Positions 1 to 8,887 of a stretch of DNA of 64,000 nucleotides are shown here, piece after piece (the first letter of the stretch is position 1; every line of letters begins with the position of its first letter). Below the pieces are notes generated by a model. The model was not told the DNA's origin and made no database searches. It saw only the letters and a list, made by a program, of their open reading frames with translations. Origin of the DNA: Sporosarcina aquimarina (lineage in GTDB: Bacteria > Bacillota > Bacilli > Bacillales_A > Planococcaceae); contig NZ_JAMBOM010000005.1 in assembly GCF_023715615.1 (NCBI RefSeq), positions 62,001 through 126,000 of the forward strand, in the 5' to 3' direction. The position numbers and the translations under genes are program-made.

Positions 1-501
1 TTCCATCACACTCAAAATGAGGGCATCGTAAAACAAGAGTAGCGACTGTTCGAACAAGGAGCCCATCGGTTGAATGGATTTCCCACTTCCACTAAGAGCC
101 TTCGCTTGTGCAGGAATTTCGATTGTATGATCTGCCAACGTTCCAATTGTTGAAGTCGGATTCGTTGTGATGGATGCAATCGTCGCACCAATGTTTTTCG
201 CTTTCTTTGTCATGGAAACTAAACTGTCTGTTTCGCCTGAACCAGAGCCTACAATGAAAAGATCCTCGGCTTCTAAGTTAGGAGTTACGGTTTCTCCTAC
301 CACGTATGCTTCAAGGCCGATATGCATCATACGCATCACAAAAGCTTTGGCCATAAAACCAGAACGTCCTCCGCCAGCGACGAATATCTTTTTTGCGCTA
401 AGAATCGTGTCAACTAAGTTTTCAGCGTCAGTGTCTTTCATTAGTGACAGAGACCGTTTCAGTTCATCCAGTATTTCTTGTGTATAAGTAGTTGCGTTCA
501 T
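1..501 (-). CDS. hxlB: 6-phospho-3-hexuloisomerase, C-terminus beyond the window
   Basis: Converts D-arabino-3-hexulose-6-phosphate to fructose-6-phosphate, the second step of formaldehyde fixation in the RuMP pathway; cytoplasmic. About 167 residues are visible and the frame stays open to the window edge. They show a SIS fold: a start MNATTYTQEILDELKR, the sugar-phosphate loop IFVAGGGRSGFMAKAF near residue 39 and a second loop VGSGSGETDSLVS near residue 83. The ATG lies just past the hxlA stop codon, and its ribosome binding site (AAGGAGCG) sits inside the last hxlA codons, so the two are probably translationally coupled. The family is normally about 185 residues, so only a short tail is missing. 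Confidence 0.93.
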   Translation of the reverse strand, partial: MNATTYTQEILDELKRSLSLMKDTDAENLVDTILSAKKIFVAGGGRSGFMAKAFVMRMMHIGLEAYVVGETVTPNLEAEDLFIVGSGSGETDSLVSMTKKAKNIGATIASITTNPTSTIGTLADHTIEIPAQAKALSGSGKSIQPMGSLFEQSLLLFYDALILSVME

Positions 502-502
502 C

Positions 503-1144
503 TTACACAAGCGCTCCTTGTTGGATCATCTGTTTAATTTGTTGTGCTGCTGATTTCTTATCTTCTTTTCCAGTGATTCCGCCACCGACAATAATAAGAT
601 CGGGTTGGGCTTTGATCACTTCTGGAAGTGTTTCTAGCTTAATACCACCAGCGATTGCTGTTTTCGCATTTTTAACAACACTTTTAATGGTACGGAGGTC
701 TGCAAATGAATCTTTTCCTTCTGCTTGGAGATCATATCCAGTGTGAACACAAATATAATCTGCACCCAACTGATCAAGCTCAGCAGCACGTGTTTTGATA
801 TCTTTTACTGCGATCATATCGACCAGGATTTGCTTTCCAAGCTTTTTAGCTTCTTCAACAGCACCGCGAATGGATGAGTCTTCCGCTTGAGCAAGAATAG
901 TAATAATATCCGCGCCTGCTGCTGATGCGTTCCCTACCTCATATCCTGCTGCGTCCATAATTTTTACATCTGCAAGAACATCCAAGTTAGGAAATGCCGC
1001 TTTTACTTCTTTCACTGCAGCGAGTCCTTCCTTGTTGATGACAGGAGTGCCAATTTCGACGATATCGATAAATTCTTCAACTTCTTTCACGACTTTAATT
1101 GCCCCTGGGATGTCTACAAGGTCTAATGCTAATTGTAATTTCAT
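503..1144 (-). CDS. hxlA: 3-hexulose-6-phosphate synthase
   Basis: Aldol condensation of formaldehyde with ribulose-5-phosphate to give hexulose-6-phosphate. It is both a detoxification route and the entry to the RuMP cycle. The 213-residue protein has the OMP decarboxylase-type barrel signatures: LALDLVD at the N-terminus, the catalytic DVKIMD at about residues 59-64, and the phosphate-binding IVGGGITG near the C-terminus. Length is standard for the family. The ATG has an AGGAG site about eight bases upstream. First gene of an hxlA-hxlB operon, divergent from zwf-pgi-gnd. Family assignment is secure from motifs and from the hxlB partner. Confidence 0.96.
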   Translation of the reverse strand: MKLQLALDLVDIPGAIKVVKEVEEFIDIVEIGTPVINKEGLAAVKEVKAAFPNLDVLADVKIMDAAGYEVGNASAAGADIITILAQAEDSSIRGAVEEAKKLGKQILVDMIAVKDIKTRAAELDQLGADYICVHTGYDLQAEGKDSFADLRTIKSVVKNAKTAIAGGIKLETLPEVIKAQPDLIIVGGGITGKEDKKSAAQQIKQMIQQGALV

Positions 1145-1184
1145 ATATTCATTCTCCTTTTATGTGTTTTTTCAGTGCTCACTC

Positions 1185-1213
1185 AGTGTAAATCCAGAGA
1201 TTTCTTTTGAGAA
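1185..1213 (-). promoter_or_regulatory. Predicted hxlA promoter
   Basis: Read on the minus strand: -35 TTCTCA (1208-1213), 17-base spacer, -10 TACACT (1185-1190), giving a 5' leader of roughly 35 nt. The -35 is poor, which fits an activator-dependent promoter. The shared upstream element (1212-1238) abuts the -35, in the same arrangement as at zwf. Prediction from sequence only. Confidence 0.5.
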
Positions 1214-1238
1214 GTACGCACTTTAAAATCACATACTG
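1212..1238 (-). promoter_or_regulatory. Shared upstream element, hxl copy
   Basis: A stretch of about 27 bases containing the blocks TTTTAAA and TGCGTACTT (minus-strand reading). It matches 1443-1469 on the plus strand at about 22 of 26 aligned positions, allowing two single-base gaps. Both copies point towards their own gene and end at the predicted -35. Likely the binding site of a common activator of the two divergent operons. Activation of hxlAB by HxlR in B. subtilis is established, but the identity of the regulator here is unknown. Confidence 0.5.
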
Positions 1239-1442
1239 ACAAGGAGTATACTATCGGTATTTAAGTATGTAGATAAATTCCTTTCACCTTCATATAGTGG
1301 AGCAACTTTGGATTTGCATTTTAAAACTAAAATTATCGTTATTTTTTTCAACAAAGGTATATGACAAGTTCACGCAAAAACCTAAAAATGATAACGTTGT
1401 TTTGTTCAGAGTATCCATCATTGTCCACAGTATACTTTTTTG

Positions 1443-1469
1443 TACTATATGTTTTAAAACTGCGTACTT
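1443..1469 (+). promoter_or_regulatory. Shared upstream element, zwf copy
   Basis: Plus-strand counterpart of 1212-1238. It has the same TTTTAAA and TGCGTACTT blocks in the same order and spacing (one-base differences), ending at the predicted zwf -35. The remaining leader holds further GTACT-type repeats (CGGTACT, AGGTACT). Confidence 0.5.
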
Positions 1470-1496
1470 ACATTTCTCACTCGGTACTCTTATACT
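1468..1496 (+). promoter_or_regulatory. Predicted zwf operon promoter
   Basis: TTACAT (1468-1473), 17-base spacer, TATACT (1491-1496). The -10 is good and the -35 poor, as at hxlA. It would give a leader of about 53 nt before the zwf ATG. Confidence 0.45.
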
Positions 1497-1555
1497 AGGT
1501 ACTGGTGCACTTTTAAATATCGGAATTATTATTCAACCCATTGGAGGGGAAACCT

Positions 1556-3058
1556 ATGCAATTCAATAATTTCTCTTCACAAACAGAGGAGCACAGTGAT
1601 CGAAATACGCAAGGAATGACAGTTGTTTTGTTTGGCGCAACAGGTGATTTGGCCAAGCGCAAGTTATTCCCTGCATTATATAATTTGTATGTCGAGAACA
1701 AAATGCCAAAAGTTTTTTCGGTTATTGGACTGGGGCGTACGCCATACACCGATGCTATTTTTCAGACAAAGGTGGAACAATCGCTACGAACATACTCAAG
1801 AGGAACCGTTAAAGAAGAAGGATTACAACAATTCTTATCGTCCTTCCGATACTGTCCGTTTGACGCAACAGAAATAAGGTCTTATGAGAAGTTGAACGAA
1901 CTCATTGAACAACGGGAACGCGAATTGACCATCCCTGAAAACCGCCTATTCTACTTGTCCGTCGCTCCTAGTCTAATCGATGTCATTACATCGAATTTAA
2001 CTACAAGCAGTGTTAGTCAAACATCTGGATGGAAACGTCTTATTGTAGAAAAACCTTTCGGAAATGATTTGGCCTCTGCACGCGAGTTGAATGAAAAATT
2101 ACGAACCGCTTTTAATGAGGATGAAATCTATAGAATCGATCATTACCTTGGTAAGCCCATGGTTCAGAATCTCGAAACATTGATCCTCGTTAATCCGGTA
2201 TTGGATTCGTTATTTAATCACAAACTGATTGCTAATGTACAAATTACCGCTAGTGAAACGGTTGGCGTTGAAACGCGCGCTTCTTATTACGACAAGGCGG
2301 GTGCGATTCGCGATATGGTCCAAAATCATATGTTACAGCTCGTGATGATGACTGCGCTCCATCTTCCAACAAAAGCACAGCCTGAAGAAATCCGTACGAA
2401 AAAGATGGAAATCATGCAAGCGCTTCGGCCGATTCAACAAGATGACTTGCAAGACAATCTAATTCGCGCTCAATACGGTAAAGGCGATATCTTAGGCATC
2501 GATGTTCCTGCGTATCGTGAAGAACCCGGTGTCCCTCATTCCTCTATGAATGATACGTATATTGCTGCACGCTTGTTTATCGACAACGAGTTTTGGAATG
2601 GCATTCCATTCTATATTCGAACAGGTAAACGGTTGGACAAAAAATCGACACGGATTGTGTTTGAATTCAAGGAGCGTCCGTCAGATTTAGAAGACTATCA
2701 TCCTGAAGGTCTTGCTCCGAACTTGTTAATTCTAGAAATCAGTCCGAATGAAAGTATTTCGTTACAAGTGAACATGAAGGACCCTTCTACAAATCGATTC
2801 AAACCTTCTACAATTACGTTCACCACCAATTCATTTAATCAGCCAGAAGCTTATGAACTACTTTTACATGATGCCATTCTTGGCAACGCAACGTTCTTTG
2901 CCAATTGGAAGGAAGTCGAGTTATCTTGGCAATGGATTCAGCCTTTATTGGAAGCATTTGAAGAAAATCGATTACCATTAGTTTCATACGCTGCTGGGTC
3001 AACGGGACCTAAAGAAGCAAAACAGTTACTTGCCAATGATCACGTTACGTGGTGGTAA
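1556..3058 (+). CDS. zwf: Glucose-6-phosphate 1-dehydrogenase
   Basis: Oxidises glucose-6-phosphate to 6-phosphogluconolactone with NAD(P)+, the first oxidative pentose-phosphate step. The 500-residue protein has the Rossmann motif GATGDLAKRKLF (about residues 27-38), EKPFG (about 165-169) and the substrate-binding signature RIDHYLGK (about 193-200). A longer frame opens at a TTG at 1541, but GGAGGGG (1543-1549) lies six bases before the ATG at 1556, so 1556 is the start. Heads zwf-pgi-gnd. No 6-phosphogluconolactonase gene is present between them; the lactone can also hydrolyse spontaneously. Beside hxlAB this gives a cyclic formaldehyde oxidation route. Confidence 0.97.
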   Translation: MQFNNFSSQTEEHSDRNTQGMTVVLFGATGDLAKRKLFPALYNLYVENKMPKVFSVIGLGRTPYTDAIFQTKVEQSLRTYSRGTVKEEGLQQFLSSFRYCPFDATEIRSYEKLNELIEQRERELTIPENRLFYLSVAPSLIDVITSNLTTSSVSQTSGWKRLIVEKPFGNDLASARELNEKLRTAFNEDEIYRIDHYLGKPMVQNLETLILVNPVLDSLFNHKLIANVQITASETVGVETRASYYDKAGAIRDMVQNHMLQLVMMTALHLPTKAQPEEIRTKKMEIMQALRPIQQDDLQDNLIRAQYGKGDILGIDVPAYREEPGVPHSSMNDTYIAARLFIDNEFWNGIPFYIRTGKRLDKKSTRIVFEFKERPSDLEDYHPEGLAPNLLILEISPNESISLQVNMKDPSTNRFKPSTITFTTNSFNQPEAYELLLHDAILGNATFFANWKEVELSWQWIQPLLEAFEENRLPLVSYAAGSTGPKEAKQLLANDHVTWW

Positions 3059-3094
3059 TTAGACCGCCTTTCACATAAAAGGAGATACAATAAC

Positions 3095-4450
3095 ATGTCA
3101 GTTACATTTGAATATACAAACGCAATGTCCTTCATGAAAAGTACGGAAATGGATAACTTCAGTGCATTTGTAAAGCAAGCTCATAACCAAATCCACGGTC
3201 AACGTGGTCCTGGATCGGATTATCTTGGATGGGTTAGCTGGCCAATCGAGTACGACAGAGAAGAGTTTGAACGGGTGAAAGCAGCTGCATCACGCATACA
3301 ACGACAATCGGATGCACTGATCGTCATCGGGATCGGCGGTTCGTATCTTGGCTCGAAGGCTGCGATTGAAGCACTCTCCCATACCTTCCATAACCAGATA
3401 GAAGGTAATACGGAAGTGTACTTCGCAGGACAAAATATTAGTTCCATTTACATCGAACACCTTCTTCAAGTGTTGGATGGTAAGGATATTTCCATCAATG
3501 TGATTTCCAAATCAGGGACAACTACTGAACCTGCCTTGGCGTTTCGTATTTTTCGTGAATTTATGGAGAAAAAGTACGGAGAAGAAGAGGCACGTAAGAG
3601 AATTTACGTGACGACGGACAAAACAGAAGGCGCACTTCGTAAGCTTGCTACGGAAGAGGGCTACGAAACTTTCGTCATTCCTGAAGATATCGGAGGGCGT
3701 TATTCGGTACTAACACCAGTCGGACTTCTTCCAATCGCTGTTGCAGGTCTTGATATTGACCAAATGATGGCAGGTGCTGAAGCCGCTTTTCACAAATACA
3801 ATGATCCCAACCTCGCGACAAACGGGAGTTATCAATATGCTGCGGTACGAAATATATTCAACAGCAAAGGAAAATCCATTGAGCTATTGGTGACCTACGA
3901 ACCTGGTCTACATTTTGTAGCTGAATGGTGGAAACAACTTTTCGGGGAAAGTGAAGGTAAAGACGTAAAAGGTCTCTTCCCTGCCTCGGTAAACTTCACG
4001 ACGGACTTGCATTCTATGGGGCAATACGTCCAAGAAGGGCGTCGGTTGTTCATCGAAACAGCTTTGCAAATAAAGAAATCCCCCGTTGAGCGAACGATTC
4101 AAAATGACGTCAATAATATTGATGGATTGAATTTCTTAACAGGGAAAACGATGGACGAAGTGAACAAAAAGGCTGCACTCGGTACAACACTTGCACATAT
4201 CGATGGAGATGTGCCAAATTTGCTAATCGAGTTAGATGAGTTGAATGAATATACGTTTGGTGAGCTTGTCTATTTCTTCGAAAAAGCTTGTGCAATCAGC
4301 GGAACGCTACTTGGTGTGAATCCGTTTGACCAACCGGGTGTTGAGGCATACAAAAATAATATGTTTGCGCTACTTGGTAAAGAAGGATACGACGAAGAAC
4401 GAAAACAGTTGGAAGAACGGTTAGCAGAGATTACTAACTACTCAAACTAG
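3095..4450 (+). CDS. pgi: Glucose-6-phosphate isomerase
   Basis: Reversible isomerisation of glucose-6-phosphate and fructose-6-phosphate; here it links the F6P made by HxlB to zwf. 451 residues, the usual Bacillus length. SIS-type loop [14 protein letters not shown] near residues 76-89, [14 protein letters not shown] near 140, and the catalytic-region motif [19 protein letters not shown] near 290. AAAGGAGAT lies about eight bases before the ATG. Second gene of the operon, 36 bases after zwf. Confidence 0.97.
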   Translation: MSVTFEYTNAMSFMKSTEMDNFSAFVKQAHNQIHGQRGPGSDYLGWVSWPIEYDREEFERVKAAASRIQRQSDALIVIGIGGSYLGSKAAIEALSHTFHNQIEGNTEVYFAGQNISSIYIEHLLQVLDGKDISINVISKSGTTTEPALAFRIFREFMEKKYGEEEARKRIYVTTDKTEGALRKLATEEGYETFVIPEDIGGRYSVLTPVGLLPIAVAGLDIDQMMAGAEAAFHKYNDPNLATNGSYQYAAVRNIFNSKGKSIELLVTYEPGLHFVAEWWKQLFGESEGKDVKGLFPASVNFTTDLHSMGQYVQEGRRLFIETALQIKKSPVERTIQNDVNNIDGLNFLTGKTMDEVNKKAALGTTLAHIDGDVPNLLIELDELNEYTFGELVYFFEKACAISGTLLGVNPFDQPGVEAYKNNMFALLGKEGYDEERKQLEERLAEITNYSN

Positions 4451-4464
4451 AACGGAGGATGGCT

Positions 4465-5880
4465 ATGAGCAATCAGCAAATCGGTGTTATCGGACTTGGG
4501 GTCATGGGGTTGAACTTGGCCTTGAACATGGAGAGTAAGGGATTCCCTGTTGCAGTCTATGACTACTGGACAGACCGTACAGAAGAGTTCATCACAAATG
4601 AAGCTCAAGGAAAAAATATCATTGGGGCTTCCACTCTTGATGAGTTTGTTGGATCCATTGCAACACCACGCAAGATCTTGATGATGGTTAAAGCCGGAGA
4701 GACGACGGATTCGGTCATCCAATCACTCCTCCCCTACCTCGAGTCAGGTGATATTTTAATCGATGGAGGCAACACATTTTTTGAAGATACGAATCGGCGT
4801 ACAGCCGAGTTAAAAACGTCTGGTATCCATTTCATTGGAACTGGGGTCTCTGGTGGTGAAGAGGGCGCGCGGTTCGGTCCTTCACTCATGCCAGGAGGAC
4901 CTAAGGAAGCGTATGACCAAGTAAAACCCATTCTTGATGCCATTTCTGCGAAAGTTGACGGCACTCCATGTAGTGCCCATATGGGTCCTGAAGGGGCTGG
5001 ACATTATGTAAAAATGGTCCATAACGGTATTGAATATGGCGATATGCAACTTATTTCAGAAGCATATTTCATCATGAAACACGCTCTCGGTATGACGCCT
5101 AAAGAATTGCATGACACCTTTGCAGAGTGGAACACGGGTGAACTAAATAGTTACCTGATTGAGATCACTTCTGAGATTTTCGGTAAATTGGATGAAGAGA
5201 CGGGTAACCCGCTACTCGATCAGATTTTAGATAAAGCCGGTCAAAAAGGTACGGGTAAGTGGACAAGTCAAAATGCATTGGATTTAGGAATCTCACTTCC
5301 AATCGTAACGGAGTCCGTCTTTGCACGGTTCATCTCTTCTATAAAAGAAGAGCGTGTCGCTGCGAGTCAATTACTGATAGGGCCTGAAGTTGAATCGTTT
5401 ACAGGAGATCGTAAAGCGCTAATCGAAGCGATTCGTAAAGCATTGTATATGAGCAAAATCTGTTCGTATGCTCAAGGTTTCGCTCAAATGCGTGCAGCTT
5501 CTGAACAATACGGGTGGGACATTCCATATGGAGAGGTCGCAATGATCTTCCGCGGGGGTTGCATCATCCGTGCGCAGTTCCTCCAAAACATTAAAGATGC
5601 ATTCGATCAGAATCCAGAGTTGCCAAACTTATTGGTAGACCCATATTTCACGAAAATTGTTGGCGAATATCAGTCAGCACTTCGTGAAGTACTTAGCCTT
5701 GCGATTCAACAAGGTATCCCAACTCCCGCATTCTCTAGCGCTCTTGCTTATTATGATAGTTATCGGACGGCGACACTGCCAGCTAATCTAATCCAGGCAC
5801 AGCGCGATTATTTTGGAGCACATACGTATGAACGAGTAGATAAAGATGGGGCATTCCATACGGATTGGTCCAAGAAATAA
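4465..5880 (+). CDS. gnd: 6-phosphogluconate dehydrogenase, decarboxylating
   Basis: Oxidative decarboxylation of 6-phosphogluconate to ribulose-5-phosphate and CO2. It regenerates the formaldehyde acceptor for HxlA and yields NADPH. N-terminal nucleotide fold [16 protein letters not shown], the family pattern [21 protein letters not shown] (around residue 128, shown shortened here as its core [13 protein letters not shown]), and the substrate region [14 protein letters not shown] near 185. 471 residues, standard length. An ATG at 4459 touches the ribosome binding site (GGAGG at 4454-4458), so the ATG at 4465, six bases away, is the likely start. Last gene before a strong hairpin. Confidence 0.97.
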   Translation: MSNQQIGVIGLGVMGLNLALNMESKGFPVAVYDYWTDRTEEFITNEAQGKNIIGASTLDEFVGSIATPRKILMMVKAGETTDSVIQSLLPYLESGDILIDGGNTFFEDTNRRTAELKTSGIHFIGTGVSGGEEGARFGPSLMPGGPKEAYDQVKPILDAISAKVDGTPCSAHMGPEGAGHYVKMVHNGIEYGDMQLISEAYFIMKHALGMTPKELHDTFAEWNTGELNSYLIEITSEIFGKLDEETGNPLLDQILDKAGQKGTGKWTSQNALDLGISLPIVTESVFARFISSIKEERVAASQLLIGPEVESFTGDRKALIEAIRKALYMSKICSYAQGFAQMRAASEQYGWDIPYGEVAMIFRGGCIIRAQFLQNIKDAFDQNPELPNLLVDPYFTKIVGEYQSALREVLSLAIQQGIPTPAFSSALAYYDSYRTATLPANLIQAQRDYFGAHTYERVDKDGAFHTDWSKK

Positions 5881-5950
5881 ACAGTACCCTAGAGTGAAGA
5901 CAGGATTCCACGTTACCTAACCAATCTAATTGAATAACTTATTAACTAGC

Positions 5951-5986
5951 AAAACACCAACATCCCGAATGGAATGTTGGTGTTTT
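5951..5986 (+). terminator. Rho-independent terminator after gnd, probably bidirectional
   Basis: Perfect 13-base arms AAAACACCAACAT and ATGTTGGTGTTTT with a 10-base loop. A/T runs lie on both sides, so it can serve both gnd and the minus-strand iron operon. Confidence 0.85.
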
Positions 5987-6010
5987 AAATAGCTAAATCA
6001 TATAAAAAGC

Positions 6011-6195
6011 TTAACTCTTCACAGTATACAAATGCTTCACCAATTCCCGGTTTCTCTCTTTAGAAATATCGTTATGTGATGTCACAATTCCATGCCCATA
6101 CGCTTCTGTTGTACTATATTGTTTCGCTTTGTTCACTGCGTTTGCATCAACATCTCGAAAGATACCAAAGAACTTTCTTAAGAGAGTTGATACGA
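6011..6195 (-). pseudogene. Possible C-terminal remnant of an unidentified gene
   Basis: After the ATPase stop codon, a different minus-strand frame stays open for about 60 codons and ends at a TAA (6011-6013). It reads LLIVSTLLRKFFGIFRDVDA... ending ELVKHLYTVKS. The composition is protein-like (charged, few rare residues), but the frame has no ATG, and a TGA closes it upstream inside the ATPase gene. I do not recognise the family. It may be the tail of a gene lost when the operon end was rearranged, or chance coding in AT-rich DNA. Confidence 0.3.
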
Positions 6196-6960
6196 TAAGC
6201 AGATTGGATTCTCACTGAATGGACATTTTACAATACTTGCATCGATATTAAATACTTGCTGTAAATTTGAGCACGTCATTACATCTTCAGGCGATCCTTC
6301 TGTTATTAGCTCTCCGTCTTTCATCGCAATCATATAATCAGAAAATCTAGATGCATGGTTAAGGTCATGGAGAACCATAATAATTGTTCGTCCTTCCTCC
6401 TCATTGAGACGCTTTAACAGAAGTAATATATCGAGTTGGTGCGCCATATCCAGGTAAGTCGTTGGTTCATCCAACACTAAAATTTCTGTTTCTTGAGCAA
6501 GTGCCATAGCAATCCAAACTCTTTGACGCTGACCTCCAGATAACGCTTCAATGGGTCGATCTTTAAATTCGTTTAAACCCGTTACCTCTATGGCACGATC
6601 AATCGCTGCGTAATCCTCTTTTTTAAGTGAGCCTATTCTCTTTTGATGGGGGAAGCGGCCATATGAAACAAGCTCATAGACTTTTAACCCACCAGGTGCA
6701 TTTGCGGTTTGCGGGAGAATTGCCATCTTTTTCGCAACTTCTTTTGTATCCAGACGATGAATTGCATCTCCATCTAGGTATACTGCACCGCTTTTCATTT
6801 TTAGGATTCTAGCGACGGCTTTCAGTAACGTCGATTTCCCGCATCCATTAGGACCTATTATCGTCGTGATTTTGTTTTTAGGAATGGAAAGGCTTAGCTC
6901 TTCAATAATAAGTGCATTGGAATAGCCAATAGCTGCACGGTCTACGATTAACTCTTGCAT
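6178..6960 (-). CDS. Iron-siderophore ABC transporter ATP-binding protein (FecE/FhuC type)
   Basis: ATPase that powers uptake through the two FecCD permeases upstream; cytoplasmic face of the membrane. 260 residues with Walker A IGPNGCGKSTLLK near residue 36, signature LSGGQRQRV near 140, Walker B EILVLDEPTTYLD near 160 and the switch histidine in MVLHDLNH near 195. Last gene of the five-gene iron operon, 20 bases after the esterase gene. The exact siderophore cannot be read from this subunit. Confidence 0.93.
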   Translation of the reverse strand: MQELIVDRAAIGYSNALIIEELSLSIPKNKITTIIGPNGCGKSTLLKAVARILKMKSGAVYLDGDAIHRLDTKEVAKKMAILPQTANAPGGLKVYELVSYGRFPHQKRIGSLKKEDYAAIDRAIEVTGLNEFKDRPIEALSGGQRQRVWIAMALAQETEILVLDEPTTYLDMAHQLDILLLLKRLNEEEGRTIIMVLHDLNHASRFSDYMIAMKDGELITEGSPEDVMTCSNLQQVFNIDASIVKCPFSENPICLSYQLS

Positions 6961-6980
6961 CCTTCATCGTCCTTTCGTCT

Positions 6981-7823
6981 TTATCTCTGCGTCTGTCTAG
7001 TTGGGACTTCTGAGTTCGGGATAACTCCATTACTGAAACGGATTGCTCTGCTCATAATTGTCGGCACCACAGAACCATGATTTTCTTCAGGCGCGATATA
7101 AAAAGCTGTATGCAAGGAGTCTACTTTTTTTAAATCCATTTCAGAAACTAATTCTTTTGCATCGTCCACCATAAAGCCTTCTTCTCCGCCCACAATAATG
7201 AACAAGTTTTTAGGTGCATCCAATGCATTTCTTTCATAAAATTCTTTCTCATAATAAAAAATTTCATGATCATTCCACCAAATCGACGGGCTACACGCTA
7301 AGTAAGTTGTGAATAATTGTGAGCGGGTAAACAATGTGTAAAGTACAAATAGCCCTCCCAATGAGTGACCAAATAAGGTTTGACATGCTGGATTGACTGC
7401 ATATCTTCGTGAAATTTCCGGCATTAATTCTTGTCCGATAAAGTCAAGAAGCATCTCTGCCCCACCATGTGGCCCAAGCTCAACCCCCTTCTCCTTCAAA
7501 CGATCCGGATAACTATAGTGCTCAGCAAAAGGTGTGAAGTCGTGAAATCTTTGTTTAGAGACCTCTTTGTCAGTTCCATGATGGCCAATTCCCACGACAA
7601 TTGCAGGAGCAACAAAGGTCTTCGGTGCATTTCTGGACTGTAATCGTACTACGTCTCGCCCATATTGAAAGTGTGAATTTCCATCCATCATATAAATAAT
7701 AGGGAATCCCTCTTTAGGAGGCGCAACACTTGGAATGGATACTTTAATATCAAATACATACTTCATCACCTTTGAGTCCAACTTCCAATATTCCGTGTGG
7801 TCTAATGTTACTTTTTCAATCAT
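6981..7823 (-). CDS. Siderophore esterase, alpha/beta hydrolase (BesA/Fes/IroE-like)
   Basis: Putative esterase of the esterase D family, which cleaves ferric trilactone siderophores such as bacillibactin or enterobactin to release iron inside the cell. 280 residues. The nucleophile elbow FGHSLGGLFVLY lies around residue 150, IIYMMDGNSHFQYG near 43 fits the oxyanion/N-terminal strand, and EENHGSVVP near 247 carries the likely catalytic histidine. Its position inside a siderophore uptake operon resembles B. subtilis feuABC-besA. The substrate class (catecholate trilactone) is inferred from that context. Confidence 0.85.
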   Translation of the reverse strand: MIEKVTLDHTEYWKLDSKVMKYVFDIKVSIPSVAPPKEGFPIIYMMDGNSHFQYGRDVVRLQSRNAPKTFVAPAIVVGIGHHGTDKEVSKQRFHDFTPFAEHYSYPDRLKEKGVELGPHGGAEMLLDFIGQELMPEISRRYAVNPACQTLFGHSLGGLFVLYTLFTRSQLFTTYLACSPSIWWNDHEIFYYEKEFYERNALDAPKNLFIIVGGEEGFMVDDAKELVSEMDLKKVDSLHTAFYIAPEENHGSVVPTIMSRAIRFSNGVIPNSEVPTRQTQR

Positions 7824-7855
7824 CTATAAGCCCTCTTTTCTTTGTATTAAAACCT

Positions 7856-8887
7856 TTATACTTTCAGTTTCACGAGCAAATATAAAAAGTAAGGAATTCC
7901 GATGATGGAGACAACAATCCCAACGGATAATTCAGAAGGAGCAAACACTGTTTTTGCAATGTAATCCGAAATAATAAGTAAAAACATTCCAATGACTGCA
8001 CTCATCGGCAACACATATTTGTGCTGTATGCCTACGAGTTGCTTTGCAATGTGAGGAGCCATTAAGCCAATGAACCCGATGCCACCTGAAACGGAAACAC
8101 AAGCACTTACTAAGCCAATACTGCTTAACAATAGAATCGACTTTTCCTTTTCTACTTTAATACCTAGGCTTTTGGCGGTAGACTCTTCTAATTGGAAGTA
8201 ATCCAATAACGGACTTTTTTTATAAATGATAGCCCCAAAAATGACGATCCATGGCAACATCGAAGAGACAAATGTCCAATTGGCATTGTAAATACTTCCT
8301 GAAATCCAAACAGCAGCCATTTCATAGTCTTGTGCATTCATCTTAAGTGAGATATAAAGCGACAACGCACCAAACCCACTGCTAATTGCGATTCCGGACA
8401 GAATCAGTCGTTGCATATCCAGTACACCGTTGCGCCATGAGAACAAATAGATCAGTGTTGCAGCGAGCGCGCCACCTACAAATCCAAAAATCGGCATCAT
8501 CAGGATGGAAGTGAAATTGGATTGTGTAGAAGTAATGGATGACATCTGGAAAAAATACATAAAGATCACGATAGAAGCACCCGCTCCGGCATTGATGCCC
8601 AATATTCCGGGATCTGCCAGGCCATTTTTGGTAACCCCTTGAATCACAGTTCCAGCAATCCCTAGACCAATTCCCACCAATCCTGCAATGACAATACGCG
8701 GCAACCGAAATTGAAAAATAACTAAGTCATACTTTTCGTTCGGATTTATGCGTAAAATTGTCTTGCAAACATCCCGAACAGACATGTCAAAAATGCCATT
8801 TGTCACATGAAAATAGAAAGCCACGAATGTGAGCAAGATAAAGATAGACATCATAAGAGTAAAACGGGAGAAGACTTTTTTAGTCAC
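7856..8887 (-). CDS. Iron-siderophore ABC transporter permease (FecCD family)
   Basis: One of two membrane subunits. 343 residues with an N-terminal membrane segment, LPRIVIAGLVGIGLGIAGTVIQG (core LPRIVIAGLVG near 65) and the C-terminal GLMAPHIAKQLVG coupling region near 275, all typical of FecCD permeases with about nine to ten helices. Its start overlaps the end of the preceding permease by eight bases, implying coupled translation and equimolar subunits. Confidence 0.93.
   Translation of the reverse strand: MTKKVFSRFTLMMSIFILLTFVAFYFHVTNGIFDMSVRDVCKTILRINPNEKYDLVIFQFRLPRIVIAGLVGIGLGIAGTVIQGVTKNGLADPGILGINAGAGASIVIFMYFFQMSSITSTQSNFTSILMMPIFGFVGGALAATLIYLFSWRNGVLDMQRLILSGIAISSGFGALSLYISLKMNAQDYEMAAVWISGSIYNANWTFVSSMLPWIVIFGAIIYKKSPLLDYFQLEESTAKSLGIKVEKEKSILLLSSIGLVSACVSVSGGIGFIGLMAPHIAKQLVGIQHKYVLPMSAVIGMFLLIISDYIAKTVFAPSELSVGIVVSIIGIPYFLYLLVKLKV

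Noticed and set aside
3220..4295. Several minus-strand open frames inside pgi
   Set aside because: Antisense shadows of a long, well-conserved gene; no supporting sites.
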